From Actinoplanes sp. NBRC 103695 (lineage in GTDB: Bacteria; Actinomycetota; Actinomycetes; Mycobacteriales; Micromonosporaceae): DNA of 64,000 nt. Of the stretch, positions 53,674 through 62,711 are shown in pieces. The stretch lies in assembly GCF_030269485.1 (NCBI RefSeq), contig NZ_BSTL01000004.1, positions 372,001 to 436,000 of the forward strand, written 5' to 3'. A model generated the notes under the pieces. It had not been told where the DNA came from. It saw nothing but the letters and a program-made list of their open reading frames with translations, and searched no databases. Numbering within the stretch: position 1 is the stretch's first letter; each line of letters opens with the position of its first letter. Position numbers and translations under genes: made by a program.

Positions 53674-56412
53674 ATGTGGCCATGGCGGCGTAAGCGTGAC
53701 GAACCGGCGCCCGCACCCACGCCGGCGCCGGTCGTCCCGACGCGCCCACCGGCCGACCAGTGGCGCCTCGTCGCCCCCATCCAGCGGATGGTGGGCGACG
53801 ACATCCTGGCGAACCCGGTTCAGCGGTTCAGCGGCTCGCTGGCGTCCTGGCAGGACCCGCGCTTCCTCGGCGCCCTCGGGCACGGGGTGAGCGCGGGCGA
53901 GCCGTCCGGGACGATCGGCGAGTTCGCGCGGCCGGCCACGGTCGTGCCGGACTATCCGGCCGGGTCGCTGCCGCAGATGCCGGTCGCCACGCCCGCACCG
54001 GCCCGGGAGGCGCGGCGCAACCTGGGCGCCTCGTTCACCGTGTCGCGCCTGGCCGAGCCGGCCCTTCCGGCGGAGCCGTCCTTCCTTCCCGCCGAGCCGC
54101 CTGCCCTTCCCGCCGAGTCGTCGGCCCTTCCACCCGAGTCGTCGGCTGTCGCGGCCTCGCCGCAGCCCGGGATGGATGTCGCGCCGCTGACCCCGGACGC
54201 GCCGCCGATCACGGCGGGACCTGAGGCCGCCGCGCCCGCCCCGGAGGCGGCGCCCGGCCCCGCTTCCGCCGCCTCGTCGTCCGCGCCGGCCGACACGTTG
54301 CCGGTGGCCGCCCCGCAGCCGGCGCCCGCCGAGGTGCCGCAGCTCAGCGGACCGGCGGCGCCCACGCTGGGCGCGCCGGCGCCGCCGATTCCGGAGCCGG
54401 AGGGTACGTCCGCACCGGACGACGCCGCCGGGCAGGTGCAGCGGACCGCCGACACCAGCACGTCGCTGCCGCCCCTCCAGCGGGCGATGGACGACGCCTC
54501 GATGCCGGTGACCTCCGCGTCGCCGGTGCAGCGAGTGGCCGGATCGTCGACCGGCACCCCGATCCAGCGCGCGGTGGACTCGCACGACGACGAGGTGGGA
54601 GTGCAGCGGGTGGCCGCGGACACGCCCGGCGCCGTCGCGCACGACGACCACTTCCACCTGCCGCCCGTGCAGCGGACCGAGTCGACCCTGCAGCCGACGC
54701 ACCTGCCGGTGTCGCACACCGAGACGCCCGTTCAGCGGTCCGGGTCCGCCGCGCCCGCCTCGGGGGACGTCGCCGCCGCGCCCGCCTCGCGCGGCTCCAC
54801 CGCCTCGCTCGACCTCCCGGTGCAGCGGAGCGCCGCGCCGGAGACGCCGCGCCGGATCGGCCTGGGCGCGCCGATCGACCTGACCGGGATGCGCGACGGC
54901 GCCGCGCCCTTCGTCCAGCGCCTCAGCGACGGCGGCGAGCCCATGCCGCCGGCCGTGCAGCGGATGAGCGGCGGTGGCGATGCGACGCCTTCGGCCGTGC
55001 AGCGGCTGAGCGGCGGTGGGGACGGGGTGGACCACCCGATCCCGGACGCGTTCGAGACGACCCGGCCGGTGCCTGCCGAGGCGCCCGCTCTGCCGGTCGA
55101 CGACGTCGCGCCGATCAGCGGTTCGGTGGTGGACGGTCCCGCGATGCCGTTCTCGTCACCGGCACCCACCGCGCCGTCCGTGCAGCGGCTCGGCCTCGGG
55201 CCGGTGCTCGAGTCCGGCGCGCCGCTGCCGGCGCCGGCGCCGACTCTCGGTGCGAGCCCGATCTTCCCGGCGTTGCCCGCCGCGACCTCGCCCACCACCG
55301 CGACCTCGCCCGGCTTCTCCGGGTCGGCGCCGGGCCTGTCGACCTCTTCGGCGCTGCCGAGCGCGTCCTCGGGTTCTTCCGCGGTGCAGCGGATCGCCGA
55401 GTCCGGGCCGGCGCCGATCGCTCAGCGTGAGCCGGACCTGGCTGTCGCCCAGCGCGCGCCCGATCTGCCCGTCGCGGTGACCCACGGTGACCCGATGGGC
55501 CGCCCGGTGTCGAGCGACCGGCTCGTGCCGGTGGACGGACCGTCCGCGCCGTTCGCCTCGGTCGCGTCCGCGCCGCGGCTGCCGGTGGTGTCCCGGCTCG
55601 TCGGGGACCGGCCGATCCGGCCCGCGCTGACCGACCTGCCGACGCCGCAGCCCGCTCCGGCGGGTGCGTCCCCGGCGGCCAACCCGGCCGACCTTCCGGC
55701 GGTGCCCGTCGCGCAGCTCACCGCCGAGCCGTCGGCCGGTGCGCCGGCTCGCGTCGCGGTGCCGGTACAGACCTTCGCGGATCCCGGCGGAAGCGACGGC
55801 GCGAGCGCCGGATCCGGCGGCGGGGCGGGCGGCGGCCCGGGCTCGGGCGGCGGCTTCAGTTTCGGCGCGAGCTTCGCGGCCGGCGGCGGGCTGGGCGGCA
55901 GCGACGGCCTGGGCAGCGGCGGCGGCCTGGGCAGCGGCGGGCTCGGCAGCGGCGGCGGTGGGCTGGGTGGCGGCGACAGCGGGATGGGCGGTGGCGCGTT
56001 CTCCGCTCCGCCGATGCCGACCCTGAGCACCGCCTCCGGCGTGCGCAGCGTGCAGCGGTCGACGGCGACGCCGGCCGCGGGCTCGCCCGTGATGCAGCTG
56101 CTCACCGCCAACGCGACCCCCGCCGCGGACACCGCGCAGCGGTACGACCCGCCGCCGGTCACCGTCTCGCGGGTGGTCACCGTCAGCGCCTCCGCCCAGA
56201 ACCCGACCCCGACCGTGTCCCGCGCCGAGGAGGGCGCCGCCCCGGTGGCGACCGCCGCCCCGGCCGCCCCCGGTGACCCCGCCGCGGCCGGTGGCGCCGC
56301 GCAACCGGAGGAACTGGTCAAGAAGTTGTTCGATCCGTTGTTGCGCCGGCTCAAGGCAGAGCTGCGCCTGGACCGGGAACGCCGCGGGTCGCTCACCGAC
56401 CTGCGGCACTGA
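53674..56412 (+). CDS. 912-residue disordered QR-motif protein of the CIS operon
   Basis: This protein is unusually low in complexity, with long Pro/Ala/Ser/Glu stretches and a Gly/Ser-rich run at ~707-775. Nineteen short (V/I/L/A)-Q-R motifs are spread over the length (PIQRM, PVQRF, QVQRT, PVQRV and so on), with S-R variants (TVSRL, VVSRL) beside them. The first 30 residues (MWPWRRKRDEPAPAP) are basic/aromatic. Only the last ~35 residues look folded: EELVKKLFDPLLRRLKAELRLD, an amphipathic helix, then RERRGSLTDLRH. No known domain. It sits between DUF6760 and the second tube gene, the slot for tape-measure or tube-filling proteins. Its 912 residues could span a tube of ordinary length. GGTGAGG precedes ATG 53674. 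Confidence 0.75.
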   Translation: MWPWRRKRDEPAPAPTPAPVVPTRPPADQWRLVAPIQRMVGDDILANPVQRFSGSLASWQDPRFLGALGHGVSAGEPSGTIGEFARPATVVPDYPAGSLPQMPVATPAPAREARRNLGASFTVSRLAEPALPAEPSFLPAEPPALPAESSALPPESSAVAASPQPGMDVAPLTPDAPPITAGPEAAAPAPEAAPGPASAASSSAPADTLPVAAPQPAPAEVPQLSGPAAPTLGAPAPPIPEPEGTSAPDDAAGQVQRTADTSTSLPPLQRAMDDASMPVTSASPVQRVAGSSTGTPIQRAVDSHDDEVGVQRVAADTPGAVAHDDHFHLPPVQRTESTLQPTHLPVSHTETPVQRSGSAAPASGDVAAAPASRGSTASLDLPVQRSAAPETPRRIGLGAPIDLTGMRDGAAPFVQRLSDGGEPMPPAVQRMSGGGDATPSAVQRLSGGGDGVDHPIPDAFETTRPVPAEAPALPVDDVAPISGSVVDGPAMPFSSPAPTAPSVQRLGLGPVLESGAPLPAPAPTLGASPIFPALPAATSPTTATSPGFSGSAPGLSTSSALPSASSGSSAVQRIAESGPAPIAQREPDLAVAQRAPDLPVAVTHGDPMGRPVSSDRLVPVDGPSAPFASVASAPRLPVVSRLVGDRPIRPALTDLPTPQPAPAGASPAANPADLPAVPVAQLTAEPSAGAPARVAVPVQTFADPGGSDGASAGSGGGAGGGPGSGGGFSFGASFAAGGGLGGSDGLGSGGGLGSGGLGSGGGGLGGGDSGMGGGAFSAPPMPTLSTASGVRSVQRSTATPAAGSPVMQLLTANATPAADTAQRYDPPPVTVSRVVTVSASAQNPTPTVSRAEEGAAPVATAAPAAPGDPAAAGGAAQPEELVKKLFDPLLRRLKAELRLDRERRGSLTDLRH

Positions 56413-56445
56413 CCCGGACGAGCCGAAGCACGAAGGGAGAGTTCC

Positions 56446-56898
56446 ATGTCGGACATCGAGGAGGCCGTCGCCGTCTTCTTCTCCGTCAGCATCGACGGCG
56501 AGAACTTCGGCGCGTTCCTGAGCTGTGAGGGGCTCGGGTGCGAGTTCGTCGTGGAGCAGCGCGAGGAGGGCGGCAACAACGGCTGGGTGTGGCAGTTCCC
56601 GACCCGGATCAAGTACACCAACATCAAGCTGTCCCGCCCGGTCACCAAGGACACCATCAAGATCGCCCAGTGGTTCGCCGAGATGGCCTCCGGCGTGAAG
56701 CGCAAGACCGCCACGATCGAGGCTCGGAACGCGCAGAACACCGTGATCGCCCAGTGGGGCCTGATGGACGTGGTCCCGGTGCGCTGGACCGGTCCCCAGC
56801 TGAACGTCGACAGCCCCAAGATCGCGACCGAGACGCTCGAGCTCGCCCACCACGGCTTCCTGAGCGGCCCGGTCGCCGGCAGCGGAGGGATGAACTGA
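56446..56898 (+). CDS. Second tube protein (tube initiator, Afp5-like)
   Basis: This 150-residue gp19-fold protein is related in shape but not closely to the main tube subunit. AVFFSVSIDGENFGAFLSC, NGWVWQFPTRIKYTNIKL and TETLELAHHGFLSG are the family landmarks, and LMDVVPVRWTGPQ is the loop before the last strand. In related systems such a protein forms the first rings between baseplate and tube. It is encoded 33 bases after the disordered protein. GGGAGAG lies before ATG 56446. Confidence 0.88.
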   Translation: MSDIEEAVAVFFSVSIDGENFGAFLSCEGLGCEFVVEQREEGGNNGWVWQFPTRIKYTNIKLSRPVTKDTIKIAQWFAEMASGVKRKTATIEARNAQNTVIAQWGLMDVVPVRWTGPQLNVDSPKIATETLELAHHGFLSGPVAGSGGMN

Positions 56899-56899
56899 C

Positions 56900-57694
56900 A
56901 TGCCGAAGCCGGTCGCCATGACTTCGTCGGGCTCCGTGTCGGCCCCCGCCGGCGGCGGTCCCGGCGCCGGCGCGGCGTTCGCCAAGACGCCACTGAACCT
57001 GCAGCGCGCCAAGCTGGAGATGCGCGAGCCGGCCGCGGACGGCACCACCGGCAGCATCGGCGGCGTCCTCGGCGTGATCGAGTTCCAGTACAACCCCAAG
57101 GAACTGGTGATCGCCAAGAACGCCAAGTGGAACCGGGACAACAAGCCCAACGCCGAGAAGAGCGCGCCGCCGCAGTTCATGGGCTCCGACCCGAGCAAGC
57201 TCAACCTGGAGATGTTCCTCGACTCCACGGAGAAGATGGACGACGGCGTCGTGAAGACCGTGGAGAAGCTCTTCTCCTGCTGCGTGCCGACGGAGAAGAG
57301 CCGGAACTCCAAGAAGGGCTCGCCGCCCTGGGTGATCTTCTCGTGGGGCGGGCTCACCGGATTCCCGTCCTACGTCAGCTCGGTGAGCGCCAAGTACACC
57401 CTGTTCACGCCGGCCGGTATGCCGGTCCGTGCGCTGGTCACCGTGGTGCTGGAGGAGATCGCCGGCGAGACGGGCGGGCAGAACCCGACATCGGGCGCAC
57501 TGGCCGCCCGGGACACCCACACGGTCATCGCCGGTGACACCCTGCCGTCGGTGGCCTACCGCGCCTTCGGTGACCCGAACGCGTGGCGGGAGATCGCCGA
57601 GCTCAACGACATCGACGACCCGCTGCGGCTCGCTCCCGGCTCGCGGCTGCTGATCCCGGCGCCCGAGGAGGTGGCCGCCCGCCATGGCGAATGA
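56900..57694 (+). CDS. LysM-domain baseplate protein (Afp7/gp53-like)
   Basis: This is a 264-residue protein. A short Gly/Ala-rich start is followed by LQRAKLEMREP and VIEFQYNPKELVIAKNAKW, the core of the CIS/contractile LysM baseplate protein. The C-terminus holds one LysM domain (THTVIAGDTLPSVAYRAF, then IAELNDIDDPLRLAPGSRLLIP). In the baseplate this protein clamps the spike and tube start; LysM need not bind peptidoglycan here. ATG 56900 overlaps the end of the previous gene region (1-bp spacing), and the gene end overlaps the VgrG-like gene by 11 bp. Confidence 0.9.
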   Translation: MPKPVAMTSSGSVSAPAGGGPGAGAAFAKTPLNLQRAKLEMREPAADGTTGSIGGVLGVIEFQYNPKELVIAKNAKWNRDNKPNAEKSAPPQFMGSDPSKLNLEMFLDSTEKMDDGVVKTVEKLFSCCVPTEKSRNSKKGSPPWVIFSWGGLTGFPSYVSSVSAKYTLFTPAGMPVRALVTVVLEEIAGETGGQNPTSGALAARDTHTVIAGDTLPSVAYRAFGDPNAWREIAELNDIDDPLRLAPGSRLLIPAPEEVAARHGE

Positions 57695-59438
57695 GAGCTT
57701 CTCCAACTCGCCGATCATCACGGTCAACGGGAACCAGCTGCCGGCCGACGTCGCGTCGCTGCTGGCGCTGACCTATGTGGACGACAGCCGGAATCTGCCG
57801 GATGTGTTCGCGTTGCGCTTCCGCGACCCGGCGGGCATCGTCCTGAACAAGGCCGGCATCAAGATCGCCAGCAAGGTCAAGGTGTCCGTGCAGACCGCCG
57901 AGCCGGCCGGGCCGGAGGTGCTGATCGACGGCGAGGTCACCGCGATCGAGCTGGACCTGGACCCGGTCGGGACGATCATCGAGGTTCGCGGCCAGGACGT
58001 CGCCCACAAGCTGTTCCGCGGCCGGCGCGTCGCCGCGTACCCGGGAATGAGTCTTTCCGACATCGTCCGCAAGGTCGCGCAGCGGGCCGGCGTGAAGGTC
58101 GGCAAGATCGACACCGTCCCGGGCGTGGGCGCGGGCAAGGACGGCCAGATCTCGCAGAACAACGTGAGCGACTGGGAGTTCCTGTCGGCCCTGGCCGACC
58201 TGGTCGGCGCGCACCTGGCCATCGAGGACGGCGCGCTCTGCTTCCAGCTGCCGGAGCCGCCGGCCAAGGCGCCGGCCACCAACGCCAAGGCCGCCACGAG
58301 CCCGCTGGTCCTGGAGGCGCGCAGCAACCTGATCTCGCTGCGGGCCACGGTCCGCGCCACGCACCAGGTGCCGAGCGTCGAGGCGTACGGCTGGGACATG
58401 GAACACAAGCAGGCGGTGACCGCGACCGCGACCCCGCGCCTGCCCGGCATGGAGGTGGCCGGCGCCAGCCCGACCGACATCGCCTCCAAGGTCGGCGCGC
58501 CGCCGTTGCGGGCCGCCGACCCGGCCTGGCAGACCGCCGAAACCGTGAAGGCGGTCGCCACCTCGCTGGCCGATCAGCTCGGCGGCTCGGCGGTGGAGCT
58601 GGACGGCGTCGCGAAGGGCAATCCCAAGCTGCGGGCCGGTATCGCGGTCGCGCTGACGAACGTCGGCGAGCCGTTCGTCGGCAAGTACGTGCTGACGCAG
58701 ACCCGGCACACGTTCAGCCCGACGGACGGCTACCGGACCATGTTCACCGTGGCCGGGCGGACCGAGCGTTCGCTCTACGACCTGGCCGGCGGCGGCACGA
58801 GCCTGCCGGCCGGTGCGACCAGCGGCCTGGTGCCGGGCCTGGTCAGCGACATCAAGGACCCGCGCAAGATGGGCCGGGTCAAGGTGACCTTCCCGTGGCT
58901 GGACAAGGAGTACGTGACCGGCTGGGCGCGTGTGGTCCAGCCGGGCGCGGGAGCCGACCGGGGCTTCCTGGTGCTCCCCGAGGTCAAGGACGAGGTGCTG
59001 GTCGGCTTCGTGCACGGCGACCCGGACAACGCGTACGTGCTGGGCGGCATGCACAACGGCGTCGACAAGGTGCCGAAGCTGGAGGTCGAGCCGGTCGACG
59101 GCGGCAGCGGCGCGGTCGCGGTGCGCGGTTTCGTCTCCCGCAAGGGCCACACCATCCAGTTCATCGAGGACGGCGGCGTGCTGGTGGCCACCGGCGACGG
59201 CAAGCTCTCGGTGCGGCTGGACGTCAAGACCGGCACGGTCGAGGCCAAGGGCGACGTGATCAAGCTGACCGCGACGAAGACCGTCGAGATCAAGGGCCCG
59301 AACGGCGTGAAGATCGACGCCGGCTCCGGCGCGCTCGACATGAAGGGCATGACCGCGTCGCTGGCCGGCCAGTCCAAGACCGACGTGAAGGCCTCCGGCC
59401 CGGTGACCGTCTCCGGCACCCCGATCAAGTTGAACTGA
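57684..59438 (+). CDS. VgrG/gpD-gp5-like spike protein
   Basis: This 584-residue protein joins the tube to the tip. Residues ~1-340 are the gpD/gp27-like hub (MANESFSNSPIITVNGNQL, then WEFLSALADLVGAHLAIE). About 375-460 is the gp5/VgrG OB domain (GLVSDIKDPRKMGRVKVTFP, then ARVVQPGAGADRGFLVLPEV). The rest is a beta-helical spike with repeats (LSVRLDVKTGTVEAKGD). No extra effector domain follows. The gene starts within the LysM gene and ends 9 bases before PAAR. Confidence 0.93.
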   Translation: MANESFSNSPIITVNGNQLPADVASLLALTYVDDSRNLPDVFALRFRDPAGIVLNKAGIKIASKVKVSVQTAEPAGPEVLIDGEVTAIELDLDPVGTIIEVRGQDVAHKLFRGRRVAAYPGMSLSDIVRKVAQRAGVKVGKIDTVPGVGAGKDGQISQNNVSDWEFLSALADLVGAHLAIEDGALCFQLPEPPAKAPATNAKAATSPLVLEARSNLISLRATVRATHQVPSVEAYGWDMEHKQAVTATATPRLPGMEVAGASPTDIASKVGAPPLRAADPAWQTAETVKAVATSLADQLGGSAVELDGVAKGNPKLRAGIAVALTNVGEPFVGKYVLTQTRHTFSPTDGYRTMFTVAGRTERSLYDLAGGGTSLPAGATSGLVPGLVSDIKDPRKMGRVKVTFPWLDKEYVTGWARVVQPGAGADRGFLVLPEVKDEVLVGFVHGDPDNAYVLGGMHNGVDKVPKLEVEPVDGGSGAVAVRGFVSRKGHTIQFIEDGGVLVATGDGKLSVRLDVKTGTVEAKGDVIKLTATKTVEIKGPNGVKIDAGSGALDMKGMTASLAGQSKTDVKASGPVTVSGTPIKLN

Positions 59439-59447
59439 GGAGCTGTC

Positions 59448-59729
59448 ATGGGCATGCCCGCCGCCCGGGTCACCGACCGCACCCCGCACCCCGGGGTGAT
59501 CACCGGCCCCGGTGTGCCGACCGTGCTGATCGGCGGCATGCCCGCGGCCGTGGTCGGCGACCTGCACACCTGCGCGTTCCCGCAGCCGCCGCACCCGCCG
59601 ACCCCGATCATCCCGCCCGGGTCGCTGACCGTGCTGATCGGCGGGAAACCGGCCGCGCGGGTCGGCGACAAGTCCGGCTGCGGCGCGCCGATCCTCCCGC
59701 CCGGCTGCCCGACCGTGCTGATCGGCTAG
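59448..59729 (+). CDS. PAAR-domain spike tip
   Basis: This 93-residue protein is a bare PAAR domain: MPAARVTDRTPHPG at the start, GVPTVLIGGMPAAVVGD, then HTC and CGAPI with the histidines and cysteines that bind a metal at the sharpened tip. It sits on top of the VgrG-like spike. No toxin is fused. GAGG precedes ATG 59448. Confidence 0.94.
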   Translation: MGMPAARVTDRTPHPGVITGPGVPTVLIGGMPAAVVGDLHTCAFPQPPHPPTPIIPPGSLTVLIGGKPAARVGDKSGCGAPILPPGCPTVLIG

Positions 59730-59739
59730 GAGGCTGACG

Positions 59740-60198
59740 ATGCAGGATCCGTCGAGGTTCGTCGGGGCGGGGTGGGCGTTCCCGCTGCGTACCGACCCCA
59801 CCGGCTCGATCGCGCTGGTGCGCGGCGACCGGGAGATCGTGGAGAGCATCCGGCTCATCCTGGCCACCGCGCCGGGGGAGCGGCCGATGCGGCCGGAGTT
59901 CGGGTGCAACATCCACGAGCTGGTGTTCGCCCCCGCGGACGCGTCCACGGCCGGGCGGATCGCGTACGAGGTGCGCCTCTCCCTGGAGCGCTGGGAGCCG
60001 CGCATCGACCTGCTGGACGTCCGGGTCGGTTTCGCACCGGGCCGCTCCGACACGCTGCTGATCGACATCGAGTACGCGATCCGCGGCACCAACGACCCCC
60101 GCAACCTGGTCTTCCCGTTCTATGTCATCCCCTCGCGCGGCGACGCCGAGATCGAGGCGGGCCCGTCCGCCGTGGCCCGCATTACCGGAGGAAACTGA
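59740..60198 (+). CDS. gp25/GPW baseplate wedge protein
   Basis: This 152-residue protein of the GPW/gp25 family has FVGAGWAFPLRTDPTGSIA at the start and the EPR-like core IRLILATAPGERPMRPEFGCNI, the residues that contact the sheath in phages, then IAYEVRLSLERWEPRI. It initiates sheath assembly on the baseplate. Its TGA overlaps the next ATG by one base. Confidence 0.93.
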   Translation: MQDPSRFVGAGWAFPLRTDPTGSIALVRGDREIVESIRLILATAPGERPMRPEFGCNIHELVFAPADASTAGRIAYEVRLSLERWEPRIDLLDVRVGFAPGRSDTLLIDIEYAIRGTNDPRNLVFPFYVIPSRGDAEIEAGPSAVARITGGN

Positions 60199-62144
60199 TG
60201 CCGCTGCCGGTGCCCAACCTCGACGACCGTCGCTTCCAGGACCTGGTCGACGAGGCGAAGCGGATGGTGCAGGAGCGCAACCCGGAGTGGACCGACCACA
60301 ACGTGTCCGATCCGGGCGTCACGCTCATCGAGACGTTCGCGTTCATGACCGATCAGCTGATCTACCGGCTGAACCGGATGCCCGACCTGCACCTGCTCCG
60401 CTTCCTCGACCTGATCGGCGTGTCCCTGCTGCCGCCGACCATGGCCTCCGCCGACGTCACGTTCTGGCTGTCCGCGGTGCAGGACGAGGTGGTCACGGTG
60501 CCGGGCGACTCGCAGGTCGCCACGGTCGCGACCGAGGCGGGCGACCCGGTCGTCTTCACCACGCAGTCCGCGCTGCGGATCGAGGCGTCCCGCCTGGAGC
60601 GGGTGATGACGGCGGCGGCGGAGGGCAACCCGGCCGAGCGGTCCGAGGATCTGAAGTCCGGCGTGCCGATCCCGCTCTTCAGCAACGAGCCGCAGCCCGG
60701 CGACACCGTCTACTTCGGCCTGTCCAATCCGGTGCCCGGCGGCGCCGTGCTGCTGCGGGTGGAGTGCGAGGCGGAAGGCGTCGGCGTCGACCCGCGGTAC
60801 CCGCCGTGGGAGTGGACCGCCTGGGACGGCGACGGCTGGGCGCCGTGCGAGGTGGGCAAGGACTCCACCGGTGGCTTCAACCGGACCGGCGACGTGATCC
60901 TGCACCTGCCGGCCACGCACGCCGCGTCGGTCCTGGGCCGGCAGCGGGCCGGGTGGCTGCGCTGCAAGGTGGTGGAGCCGGACCTCGGCCAGCCGCCGTA
61001 CCGGCAGTCGCCGAAGCTGACCTCGGCGGTGGCCAGCACGGTCGGCGGCACCACCCGCGCGGTGCACGCCGAGGTGGTCAAGGACGAGACGCTGGGGCTC
61101 TCCGAGGGCGTGCCCGGGCAGCGGTTCCTGCTGGCCCGTCGCCCGGTGGTCGCCTCCGACGAGCCGCTGGTCCTGGAGGTGGCCGGCGGCGACGGCTGGC
61201 AGGAGTGGCGCGAGGTGCCGTCGTTCTCCGAGTCCGGCCCCGAGGACCTGCACTTCATGGTCGACCGGAACAGCGGCGAGGTGGTCTTCGGCCCGGTCGT
61301 CCGGGAGGCGTCCGGCGGGCTGCGCTTCTACGGCGAGGTGCCGCCCAAGGGCGCCCCGATCCGGATCCGGCGCTACCTGACCGGCGGCGGCCGGCGCGGC
61401 AACGTCGCCCGGGACTCGCTCACGGTGCAGCGCAACCCGGTGCCGTTCGTCAGCACGGTCACCAACCGGCGGCCGGCCTCGGGCGGTGTGGACGGCGAGT
61501 CGGTGAAGGACGCCGCCGTGCGTGGCCCGCTCAGCCTGCGGACCCGCTACCGCGCGGTCACCGCGGAGGACCACGAGCTGCTGGCCCGTGAGGCGGCGCC
61601 GGAGGCCGCCCGGGTGCGCTGCGTCCCGGTCAGCGACGAGTCGGCCGCGGTACGCGTGCTGGTGGTGCCCGCGGTCGCGCCCGGCGACGACGGCACGATC
61701 GAGTTCGCCCACCTCAAGCCCAGCGCGGACCTGCTCGCCCGGATCGCCCGGTACCTCGACGAGCGGCGCTGCCTGGGCGCCCGGATCTCCGTCGAGCCGC
61801 CGTTCTACCAGGGCGTCACGGTCGTCGCCTCGGTGGTGGCGCGCCGCCGCAGCACCCCGGAGGCGGTTCGCGAACAGGCCAGGGAGGCGCTGTACGCGTA
61901 CCTGGACCCGATCTACGGCGGTCCGGACGGTGACGGCTGGCCGTTCGGGCGTCCGGTGCAGGCCGGCGACATCTACGCCGTGCTGCAGCAGCTGCCCGGC
62001 GTCGATCTGGTCGAGGACGTCCGGCTGTTCGGCGCCGACCCGATCACCGGCCAGCGCGGCAACCCGGTGCAGCGGCTCGACCTGCCGGGCAACGCGCTGC
62101 CGTTCTCGTTCGGCCACCAGGTCCGGGTGACGGGGAGCCACTGA
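60198..62144 (+). CDS. Baseplate J-like protein (wedge, gp6-like)
   Basis: This 648-residue protein forms the baseplate ring. PNLDDRRFQDLVDEAKRMV and NVSDPGVTLIETFAFMTDQL at the start and the later Baseplate_J region (RRYLTGGGRRGNVARDSL, then RAVTAEDHELLAREAAPEA) are typical. The middle region of residues ~100-400 has beta-rich WDGDGWAP and VDRNSGEVVFGP segments found in actinobacterial CIS versions. ATG 60198 is used because GGAGG lies before it. It overlaps both neighbours by one base. Confidence 0.93.
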   Translation: MPLPVPNLDDRRFQDLVDEAKRMVQERNPEWTDHNVSDPGVTLIETFAFMTDQLIYRLNRMPDLHLLRFLDLIGVSLLPPTMASADVTFWLSAVQDEVVTVPGDSQVATVATEAGDPVVFTTQSALRIEASRLERVMTAAAEGNPAERSEDLKSGVPIPLFSNEPQPGDTVYFGLSNPVPGGAVLLRVECEAEGVGVDPRYPPWEWTAWDGDGWAPCEVGKDSTGGFNRTGDVILHLPATHAASVLGRQRAGWLRCKVVEPDLGQPPYRQSPKLTSAVASTVGGTTRAVHAEVVKDETLGLSEGVPGQRFLLARRPVVASDEPLVLEVAGGDGWQEWREVPSFSESGPEDLHFMVDRNSGEVVFGPVVREASGGLRFYGEVPPKGAPIRIRRYLTGGGRRGNVARDSLTVQRNPVPFVSTVTNRRPASGGVDGESVKDAAVRGPLSLRTRYRAVTAEDHELLAREAAPEAARVRCVPVSDESAAVRVLVVPAVAPGDDGTIEFAHLKPSADLLARIARYLDERRCLGARISVEPPFYQGVTVVASVVARRRSTPEAVREQAREALYAYLDPIYGGPDGDGWPFGRPVQAGDIYAVLQQLPGVDLVEDVRLFGADPITGQRGNPVQRLDLPGNALPFSFGHQVRVTGSH

Positions 62145-62683
62145 TGCGCCTCGGCCTGTCCGGCATGCCCACGCCGCACCCGATCGGCGAGCGCCTGCCC
62201 GCCGTGTACCACGAGGACGAGTTCACGCAGCGGTTCACCTCCGCCCTGGACGAGGTGCTGGCGCCGATCTTCCTCACCCTGGACTCGTTCCCGGCGTACC
62301 TGGATCCGCGTCTCGCCCCGGACGACTTCCTGGCCTGGCTGTCGCAGTGGGTGGCCTTCCCGCTCGACGACGCCTGGCCGATGGAGAAGAAGCGCGAGCT
62401 GGTCGCCAACGCGGTCGACCTGCACCGCCGCCGCGGCACCACGGAGGCGCTGGCCTGGCAGGTGCGCCTGCTGACCGGCGGCGAGGTGGAGGTGACCGAC
62501 AGCGGGGTGTGCCGCTGGAGCGAGGAGTCCGGCGGGGACGTGCCGGGCGACGAACCCCCGTGGGTGTCCGTCAGGGTCCGGGTCGCCGATCCCGGCACGG
62601 TGGATGCCGCTCGCCTGCGGTCGGCCGTGGTCGACGCGGTGCCCGCGCACGTGCGGGTGAGTCTCGAGATCGAGCAGTCATAA
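62144..62683 (+). CDS. Phage tail protein I-like baseplate protein (gpI)
   Basis: This 179-residue protein is of the tail protein I family: GERLPAVYHEDEFTQRFTSA, then LDPRLAPDDFLAWLSQWVAFP and DLHRRRGTTEALAWQVRLLTG. It partners with the J protein in the wedge. It overlaps the J gene by one base (TGATG). Confidence 0.92.
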   Translation: MRLGLSGMPTPHPIGERLPAVYHEDEFTQRFTSALDEVLAPIFLTLDSFPAYLDPRLAPDDFLAWLSQWVAFPLDDAWPMEKKRELVANAVDLHRRRGTTEALAWQVRLLTGGEVEVTDSGVCRWSEESGGDVPGDEPPWVSVRVRVADPGTVDAARLRSAVVDAVPAHVRVSLEIEQS

Positions 62684-62711
62684 AGATTTTCGTGTACGAG
62701 GGGACTCATAG

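Noticed and set aside
55795..56000. Short direct repeats (GGCGGC-type) resembling a repeat array
   Set aside because: They encode a Gly/Ser-rich linker in frame, have no constant repeat and variable spacer pattern, and are not CRISPR.
42893..59729. Type VI secretion system
   Set aside because: VgrG-like, PAAR and gp25 proteins are shared, but there is no TssJLM membrane complex, no TssB/TssC pair and no ClpV; the sheath is a single phage-like gene.
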